NCBI GenBank assembly: GCA_023300125.1
Contig: JALZVY010000153.1
Location: 1-40,931 of the forward strand
Length of the DNA: 40,931 nt
Direction: 5' to 3'
From: Phycisphaera sp.
GTDB taxonomy: Bacteria; Planctomycetota; Phycisphaerae; Phycisphaerales; Phycisphaeraceae
Part shown: piece after piece, positions 35,934 through 40,931 of the stretch
How the letters are laid out: the number at the start of each line of letters is the position of its first letter
How positions within the stretch are numbered: position 1 is the stretch's first letter
Notes under the pieces: generated by a model
The model's database searches: none
Told to the model about the DNA's origin: nothing
Seen by the model: only the letters and a program-made list of their open reading frames with translations
Translations under genes and position numbers: made by a program

Positions 35934-37673
35934 ATGACCAAGACCATTGAACGTAATCTGCCGGTGCCTGCGCGCACCTTCGTGCCTGCGGATCTCAACC
36001 CCGCCCAGTGGGATCAGCTTCAGCCGCTTTACGACGCGCTGCTGGCCCGCGAGCTGGATAACGCCGACGCGCTGGAGGCCTGGCTGGCGGATTACAGCGA
36101 ACTCTCGGCGGCAGTGGGCGAGTACGGCTCGCTGCGCAACATCGACTACGCCTGTCACACCGACGATGCCGACATCGAAAAGGCGTACATGCACTACGTC
36201 GAGAACATCGCACCCAAGTTGTCGCCGCTCTACAACCAGCTGCGCGAAAAATACCTCGCCGCCCCTGGCCTCAGCGGCCTGAACCCCGAGCGATACGACA
36301 TCCTCACCCGCGAGTGGAAGGCGTCCTCCGAACTGTTCCGCGAAGCAAACGTTCCTTTAGGGACAAAGGTCACCAAACTCAACAGCGACTACGACAAGCT
36401 GATCGGTGAAATGCAGGTTGAGTTTGATGGCAAGACGCAGACCCTGCAGCAGATGGCGCGTTACCAAGAAGAGACCGACCGCTCGGTGCGCGAAGAAGCG
36501 TGGCGTTTGAGCGCCACCCGCCGCCTGGACGACCGGGCAGCGATCGACGGGATCTTCCAAAACATGTTCGAGATCCGCGAGCAGGTGGCCAAGAACGCCG
36601 ACTGCCCCAACTATCTGGATTACAGCTGGAAGAGCTGGCAGCGATTCGACTACACCCCGAAAGACTGCACCGACTTCGCCGACACCATCGAGCGCGTCGT
36701 GATGCCCCGCGTCGCGGGGCTGGACCGTGCCCGTCGCGAGAAGCTGGGTGTGGACACGCTGCGTCCGTGGGACGGCAGCGTGGATCCCCAGGGCCGCTCG
36801 CCGCTGCGGCCGTTTAACCCGGATGACCCTCAGCGCATGGTCGAGCGGGCCACCGAAATCTTCCGCCGCATCGACCCGGCCTTGGCGACCGACTTTGCGA
36901 CGATGACCTTTGGGCGCAACTTGGATCTGGACAGCCGCAAGGGCAAGCGTGCCGGCGGTTTTCAGGCCAGCCTGACCGAGAGCCAGCAGCCGTTCATCTT
37001 TATGAACGCCGCAGGCCTGCAGCGCGACGTCGACACCTTGCTGCACGAAGGCGGCCACGCCTTTCACTTCATGTGGGCGGCGAAGAACGAGCCGTTGTCT
37101 TTCATGCAGCACGCGCCCATCGAGTTTTGCGAGGTCGCGAGCATGAGCATGGAGCTCATGGGCTGCGACCACTACGGCGTGTACTACGACAAGCCCGAAG
37201 AAGCTGCCCGGGCCAAGCGCAAGCAGCTCGAAGGCATCATCCGTTTCTTCCCGTGGATGGCCACCATCGATATGTTCCAGCACTGGGTGTACACCCACCC
37301 CGGTCACAGCATCGAAGACCGCACCAAAGCCTGGCTGGACATCAGCGGTCGCTTCACCAGCCCCGAGACCGATTGGAGCGGGCTGGGCGACGTGCAGGCC
37401 GCCCGCTGGCACGCGCAGCTGCACCTGTTCCATATCCCGTTTTATTACGTGGAATACGGTATCGCGCAGCTTGGCGCTTTGCAGTTGTGGCTGAAGTACA
37501 AGCAAGACCCCAAGGCCGCGCTCGAAGGCTACCGGGCGGGTCTGAGCCTGGGCGGGACCAAGCCGCTGCCTGAGCTTTTCGAAGGCGCCGGCATCAAGTT
37601 CGACTTCAGTGCCGCCACCATGGAGCCGCTGATCGCGGCGGTGGAAGACGAATTGGCGTTGCTGCCGGACTGA
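35934..37673 (+). CDS. M3 family oligoendopeptidase (PepF-like)
   Basis: A 579-residue soluble zinc oligopeptidase of family M3. The zinc-binding motif is HEGGHAFHF (His371, Glu372, His375), with the third ligand region FCEVASMSMELMG downstream. The rest is largely helical, with FRRIDPALATDFATM and HIPFYYVEYGIAQLGALQ typical of the PepF subgroup. No signal peptide is visible, so it probably degrades peptides in the cytoplasm. ATG 35934 is the first residue of a clean frame. Likely a separate transcript after the argG terminator. Confidence 0.92.
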   Translation: MTKTIERNLPVPARTFVPADLNPAQWDQLQPLYDALLARELDNADALEAWLADYSELSAAVGEYGSLRNIDYACHTDDADIEKAYMHYVENIAPKLSPLYNQLREKYLAAPGLSGLNPERYDILTREWKASSELFREANVPLGTKVTKLNSDYDKLIGEMQVEFDGKTQTLQQMARYQEETDRSVREEAWRLSATRRLDDRAAIDGIFQNMFEIREQVAKNADCPNYLDYSWKSWQRFDYTPKDCTDFADTIERVVMPRVAGLDRARREKLGVDTLRPWDGSVDPQGRSPLRPFNPDDPQRMVERATEIFRRIDPALATDFATMTFGRNLDLDSRKGKRAGGFQASLTESQQPFIFMNAAGLQRDVDTLLHEGGHAFHFMWAAKNEPLSFMQHAPIEFCEVASMSMELMGCDHYGVYYDKPEEAARAKRKQLEGIIRFFPWMATIDMFQHWVYTHPGHSIEDRTKAWLDISGRFTSPETDWSGLGDVQAARWHAQLHLFHIPFYYVEYGIAQLGALQLWLKYKQDPKAALEGYRAGLSLGGTKPLPELFEGAGIKFDFSAATMEPLIAAVEDELALLPD

Positions 37674-37740
37674 ACCAAGGCGTCTTGGCGGTTCACCCCC
37701 GCTTGCGTTATACGTCTCGACGAACCCTTGGAATTACCTC

Positions 37741-38199
37741 ATGCCCATCGTCATTGGATACCAAGAGTTCGTCAGCCTTCCCGCGTGGGGCGTAGATCGG
37801 TTACTCATTAAATCCGATTCGGGCGCTCGGTCCAGTGCGCTGGACGCCAAGCACATCGAAGAACTTCCCGGCGACCGGGTGCGGTTCGAGCTGGTGCTTT
37901 CAAGGACCGACCGCATTCGCACGCTGACGATTGAGGCGCCGATCATCCGCCGCACCAAGATCCGCCCCAGCCACGGCGAGACTCAAAACCGGCTCATTGT
38001 CGCGGCCGAGCTGGTGGTGGGAGATGTTCACAAGACCATCGAGGTATCGCTGGTGTGTCGCAAACGGATGATCTGCCGCATGCTGTTGGGCCGCACGGCG
38101 TTGGCGGACGACTTTCTTGTGGACTGCGGCGGCCGCTTTCTGCTGAGCGAGCGGCGGCCCAAACGTAAATTGAATAAGAAGGATGCCCTCGAGGGGTAG
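37741..38199 (+). CDS. Retropepsin-like RimK/LysX-associated protein (RimB-like)
   Basis: A 152-residue protein of the family annotated as retropepsin-like 'ATP-dependent zinc protease' or RimK/LysX-associated proteins. The hallmark is LLIKSDSGARSSALDAKHI, matching the aspartic-protease-type K-D-S/T-G-A motif (DSGA here instead of the commoner DTGA). The segments RIRTLTIEAPIIRRTKIRPS, TIEVSLVCRKRMICRMLLGRTAL and FLVDCGGRFLLS follow. Its catalytic activity is unproven for this family. GGA precedes the ATG by about 9 nt. It lies 76 nt before rimK and belongs with it and the AstE-like gene as a trio resembling the Pseudomonas rim locus. Confidence 0.82.
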   Translation: MPIVIGYQEFVSLPAWGVDRLLIKSDSGARSSALDAKHIEELPGDRVRFELVLSRTDRIRTLTIEAPIIRRTKIRPSHGETQNRLIVAAELVVGDVHKTIEVSLVCRKRMICRMLLGRTALADDFLVDCGGRFLLSERRPKRKLNKKDALEG

Positions 38200-38275
38200 C
38201 GCGGGCGCGGCCTCGTTATGCTGCGCGCCGCTCCGGCGTGCTCGCCGGACCATATTCTCACAACGAAAGACCGTC

Positions 38276-39451
38276 ATGAAAATCGTGGTGCTCTCCCGGA
38301 ACCCTAAGGGATATTCCGTCCGCCGGTTCCGCGAGGCGGCGGAGGCCCGCGGCCACACGCTCACGGTGCGCAGCCCGTTGAAGTTCAGCATGTACGTGGC
38401 CCAGGGCGACCCGGACCTGACTTATAACGGCAAAGAGTTCGCCGACTGCGACGCGGTGATTCCCCGCATCGGGGCGTCGATCACGCAGTTCGGCACCGCA
38501 GTGGTGCGGCAGTTCGAGCAGATGGGGGTCTTCTGCCTCAACACCTCCACCGCGATCAGCGTCAGCCGTGACAAGCTGCGCAGCATGCAGATCCTCAGCC
38601 GCCACGACATCGGCATCCCCGATTCCGCCTTCGTGCGCGGCAAAGAAGACGTGCTGCCGGCGATCGACGCGCTGGGCGGAGTCCCGGTCATCATCAAGCT
38701 GCTCGAAGGCAGCCAGGGCGTGGGGGTCATCCTGGCCGATAGCGTGAACATCGCCGAGGCGATCATCGAGACCCTGCAGAGTGCGCGGCAGAACGTACTG
38801 CTGCAAAAATTCGTGGCCGAAAGCAAGGGCAAAGACATCCGGGCCTTCGTGGTGGGCGGAAAAGTCGTCGCCGCCATGCGGCGCAAGGCAGCGGGCACCG
38901 AGTTCCGCAGCAACGTGCACCGCGGCGGCAGCACCGAGGCCGTGACCCTGGACGCTGAGTACGAACGCACCGCGGTGCAGGCGGCTCAGATCATGGGCCT
39001 GCGGGTGGCGGGCGTGGACATGCTTGAAGGCATCGACGGGCCGCAGGTCATGGAAGTCAATTCATCTCCTGGGCTCGAAGGTATCGAGGGCGCCAGCGGA
39101 GTGGACATCGCCGGGGCCATGATCGCCCACATCGAAGACCAGGTGCTGTTCCCCGACCTGGATTTGCGCCAAAAGATGACCAGCAAGTCCGGCTACGGCG
39201 TGGTTGAATTCACCCTGGGGCCGGACTCTCCCTTGGCCAACCAAACCGTGGAAGGCAGCAACATGCGCGACCAGCACGAAGTGCTGGTCATGAGCATCAC
39301 CCGCGGGGGCAACGTGATCCCCACCCCACGCGGGGACCAGGCGATGCTGCCCGGCGACGTGCTGCTGTGTTACGGCAAGCTGCTGACGCTGCGGACGATC
39401 ACCCCCGAGCCTGTGAAGCGGGTGAAGAAAAAAAAGAAGATCGAACTTTAA
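38276..39451 (+). CDS. rimK: RimK-like ATP-grasp ligase fused to a TrkA-C domain
   Basis: A 391-residue protein whose first about 300 residues are a RimK-type ATP-grasp glutamate ligase, which adds glutamates to ribosomal protein S6. It starts MKIVVLSRNPKGYSVRRFREAAEARGH and contains VPVIIKLLEGSQGVGVILA (ATP-grasp), DIRAFVVGGKVVAAMRR, TEFRSNVHRGGS and VMEVNSSPGLEGIEGASG. The remaining about 85 residues, from SGYGVVEFTLGPDSPLA to the end, read as a TrkA-C/RCK-C domain. The run ends in a Lys-rich tail. E. coli RimK (300 residues) lacks this extension. The start lacks a strong ribosome site. Confidence 0.9.
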   Translation: MKIVVLSRNPKGYSVRRFREAAEARGHTLTVRSPLKFSMYVAQGDPDLTYNGKEFADCDAVIPRIGASITQFGTAVVRQFEQMGVFCLNTSTAISVSRDKLRSMQILSRHDIGIPDSAFVRGKEDVLPAIDALGGVPVIIKLLEGSQGVGVILADSVNIAEAIIETLQSARQNVLLQKFVAESKGKDIRAFVVGGKVVAAMRRKAAGTEFRSNVHRGGSTEAVTLDAEYERTAVQAAQIMGLRVAGVDMLEGIDGPQVMEVNSSPGLEGIEGASGVDIAGAMIAHIEDQVLFPDLDLRQKMTSKSGYGVVEFTLGPDSPLANQTVEGSNMRDQHEVLVMSITRGGNVIPTPRGDQAMLPGDVLLCYGKLLTLRTITPEPVKRVKKKKKIEL

Positions 39452-39469
39452 ACCGCACCGCAGCACCCC

Positions 39470-40573
39470 ATGCCCAAAACCACCCGAAACACTTGGACTT
39501 TCAACGGCACTTCGGTCAAAGCCGGTGAAACCACCGACCTGAAGCTCAAGGTCAGCGAGCGCTACACGGGAGACCCGATTCACCTGCCGGTTCAGGTGAT
39601 CCGCGCGAAAAAGCCGGGCCCCGCGGTGTTCGTCTCCGCCGCGATCCACGGAGACGAGCTGAACGGGGTCGGCGTGATCCACGAACTGATGTTCGGCGAG
39701 CCGGTCGACCTGCACGCGGGAACGCTGATTCTGGTGCCGGTGGTCAATATCTTCGGCTTTGAGAACCAGCTGCGCTATATGCCCGACCGGCGTGACCTAA
39801 ACCGCGGCTTCCCCGGGTCGTCGTCGGGAAGCCTCACCAGCCGCGTGGCCCGGGTGATCTTCGACACGCTGGTGAAGCGCTGCGACTACGGCATCGACCT
39901 GCACACCGCGGCGACGGGCCGCACCAACTTCCCCAACGTGCGGGGTGATCTGACCCGCCCCGAGGTCCGGCGCATCGCCAAGGCCTTCGGCTGCGAGCTA
40001 CTGGTCAACGGCAAGGGGCCCGAGGGCTCGTTCCGCCGCGAAGCCGTGAAAGCCGACTGCAACACCATCATCCTCGAAGCCGGCGAGCCGCTGAAGATCG
40101 AGCCCGGCGTGTTGGAGGTCGGGCTGCGCGGGGTCAACAACGTGTTGATCGAGTTGGGCATGGTGCGCGGCGAGATCAAGCAGCCTGCTTACCAGACCCG
40201 CATCGACCAGAGCACGTGGGTGCGGGCCAACGTCGGTGGGCTGCTGCGCTTCCACGTCGGCCCCGGCGAGGTCGTGGCCCAGGGCCAGCCCATCGCCACC
40301 AACGCCAGCGTGATCGGCCGCGAGCGCGACGTGCTGACGGCGCCCTCGGCGGGCATCGTGCTGGGCATGACCACGATGCCGATGGTCAAGCCCGGCGAGC
40401 CGGTCTGCCACCTGGCCATCCCCAAGGCGTCGTCACTGAAGCGCATTGCCAAGACGGTGGGCTGCATGAAGTCGGCAAGCCTGGGTCAGCGGCTACGCGA
40501 TCACCTGGCGACGAACATCTCGGTGAGCGAGCGCGAGGCTGACCCTGCCAGCGAAGCGGTCGATGAGGCGTAA
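39470..40573 (+). CDS. Succinylglutamate desuccinylase/aspartoacylase family protein
   Basis: A 367-residue zinc-dependent deacylase-like protein of the AstE/AspA family. The metal site is visible as VSAAIHGDELNGVGVIHEL (His, Glu), DRRDLNRGFPG, and GIDLHTAATG (third ligand His), with TIILEAGEPLKI downstream. The C-terminal beta-rich part (from about residue 250) resembles a biotinyl/lipoyl-like domain. The start is 18 nt after the RimK stop with no Shine-Dalgarno, so it is probably translated in the same operon as RimK. Its substrate in this trio is unknown; a role in removing or processing glutamate-type modifications is only a guess. Confidence 0.88.
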   Translation: MPKTTRNTWTFNGTSVKAGETTDLKLKVSERYTGDPIHLPVQVIRAKKPGPAVFVSAAIHGDELNGVGVIHELMFGEPVDLHAGTLILVPVVNIFGFENQLRYMPDRRDLNRGFPGSSSGSLTSRVARVIFDTLVKRCDYGIDLHTAATGRTNFPNVRGDLTRPEVRRIAKAFGCELLVNGKGPEGSFRREAVKADCNTIILEAGEPLKIEPGVLEVGLRGVNNVLIELGMVRGEIKQPAYQTRIDQSTWVRANVGGLLRFHVGPGEVVAQGQPIATNASVIGRERDVLTAPSAGIVLGMTTMPMVKPGEPVCHLAIPKASSLKRIAKTVGCMKSASLGQRLRDHLATNISVSEREADPASEAVDEA

Positions 40574-40610
40574 GCATATGTAAGGCCCGCTGTATGGCGA
40601 GGGAGATAAG

Positions 40611-40638
40611 GCCCGAGGCGCGGGCAGAGCATTTTTTT
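40611..40638 (+). terminator. Likely terminator of the RimK/AstE operon
   Basis: GCCCG (40611-40615) pairs with CGGGC (40621-40625) around AGGCG, with a run of seven T (40632-40638) six nt later. It lies about 38 bp after the AstE-like stop. Confidence 0.5.
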
Positions 40639-40710
40639 GCGCACCCACGCGAAGCGTTGAGGCCCAGGCGGGTGTGCGTCTGGGCGTGTGTGGTGCGTGC
40701 TAAAAGAGCA

Positions 40711-40735
40711 TAAAAAAACACCTCCAGAAGAGGTG
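40711..40735 (-). terminator. Rho-independent terminator for the right-edge acidic gene
   Basis: On the minus strand CACCTC pairs with GAGGTG (40719-40735) around a 5-nt loop and is followed by seven T (complement of the A run at 40712-40718). It lies about 57 bp after the acidic gene's stop. Confidence 0.8.
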
Positions 40736-40792
40736 CTTTCAGAAATCGTATTCACGTGACGGGTGTTAATGTGCCGGAGTCGAGGATGCGGC

Positions 40793-40931
40793 TCAGGCCT
40801 CGTCATCTTCTTCTGCTTCTTCCCACTCTTCCTCTTCCTCCTCGTCTTCCTCCTCGTCTTCCTCCTCGTCTTCCTCCTCGTCTTCCTCCTCGTCTTCCTC
40901 CTCGTCTTCCTCCTCGTCTTCCTCCTCGTCT
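40793..40931 (-). CDS. C-terminus of a protein with a DEEE tandem repeat, cut by window edge
   Basis: The visible 45 codons end ...EEEWEEAEEDDEA before a TGA at 40793-40795. Upstream of that is a perfect 12-bp tandem repeat (40837-40931, seven full copies plus 11 of 12 bases of an eighth) encoding repeated Asp-Glu-Glu-Glu. The rest of the gene is outside the window, so the protein cannot be identified. Such acidic tails occur on RNA- or DNA-associated proteins and on chaperones, but no assignment is possible. The coding reading is supported by the terminator beyond the stop. Confidence 0.65.
   Translation of the reverse strand, partial: DEEEDEEEDEEEDEEEDEEEDEEEDEEEDEEEEEEWEEAEEDDEA

Noticed and set aside
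40837..40931. CRISPR-like repeat array at the right edge
   Set aside because: The repeats are 12 bp, directly adjacent without spacers, and in frame with a coding sequence.

Overview
The window is G+C-rich chromosomal DNA (roughly two thirds G+C by eye), densely packed with genes on both strands. It carries mostly core housekeeping genes separated by short intergenic gaps, with no rRNA, tRNA, prophage, insertion sequence or CRISPR array that I can recognise. The gene complement suggests Planctomycetota, most probably class Phycisphaerae. The hints are a ThuA-type lipoprotein, a Gfo/Idh/MocA oxidoreductase, the topoisomerase subunit style, an oversized single DnaE, and a RimK gene flanked by a retropepsin-like and an AstE-like gene. 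This placement is inference, not proof.

Layout. 1-2471 (-): type IIA topoisomerase subunit A, cut by the left edge. 2528-4842 (+): ruvC, a lipoprotein and a HAD phosphatase. 4927-7369 (-): a secreted DUF1194/vWA protein in an AT-richer pocket, then a PfpI-like and an M48 protease overlapping by ATGA. 7468-8961 (+): xylulokinase. 9111-12817 (-): a run of six close genes (GbsR/MarR regulator, a 36-codon ORF, membrane protein, DUF2071 protein, Gfo/Idh/MocA oxidoreductase, SRPBCC protein) read from a promoter carrying a 13-bp-arm palindrome. 13226-20077 (-): REC-Fis response regulator, small membrane protein, PDZ protein, APH-fold kinase, yicC, secG, tpiA and hemC. 20290-22046 (+): a SLC1-type symporter and a CDGSH iron-sulfur protein. 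22130-26125 (-): dnaE. 26233-29682 (+): ThuA lipoprotein, a short RecQ and the YlqF/RbgA GTPase. 29679-31720 (-): a D-2-hydroxyacid dehydrogenase and an orphan DNA methyltransferase. 31776-32747 (+): a second dehydrogenase. 32793-33077 (-): a small membrane protein. 33271-40573 (+): HDOD protein, argG, M3 oligopeptidase, and a three-gene set of retropepsin-like protein, RimK with a TrkA-C tail and AstE-like deacylase. 40793-right edge (-): the tail of a gene encoding a DEEE repeat.

DNA metabolism is prominent: topoisomerase, ruvC, dnaE, recQ and a methyltransferase. The most noteworthy items are these. (1) Six genes have a -10-like hexamer only 6-7 nt before the start codon and mostly no Shine-Dalgarno, which suggests leaderless transcripts. 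(2) A GbsR-type regulator with a palindromic operator heads a compact six-gene cluster containing an unlisted 36-codon ORF. (3) A 155-bp nested palindrome lies between the HDOD gene and argG. (4) The RimK/TrkA-C fusion sits inside a conserved-looking trio. (5) A structured 360-nt intergenic region has no convincing gene.
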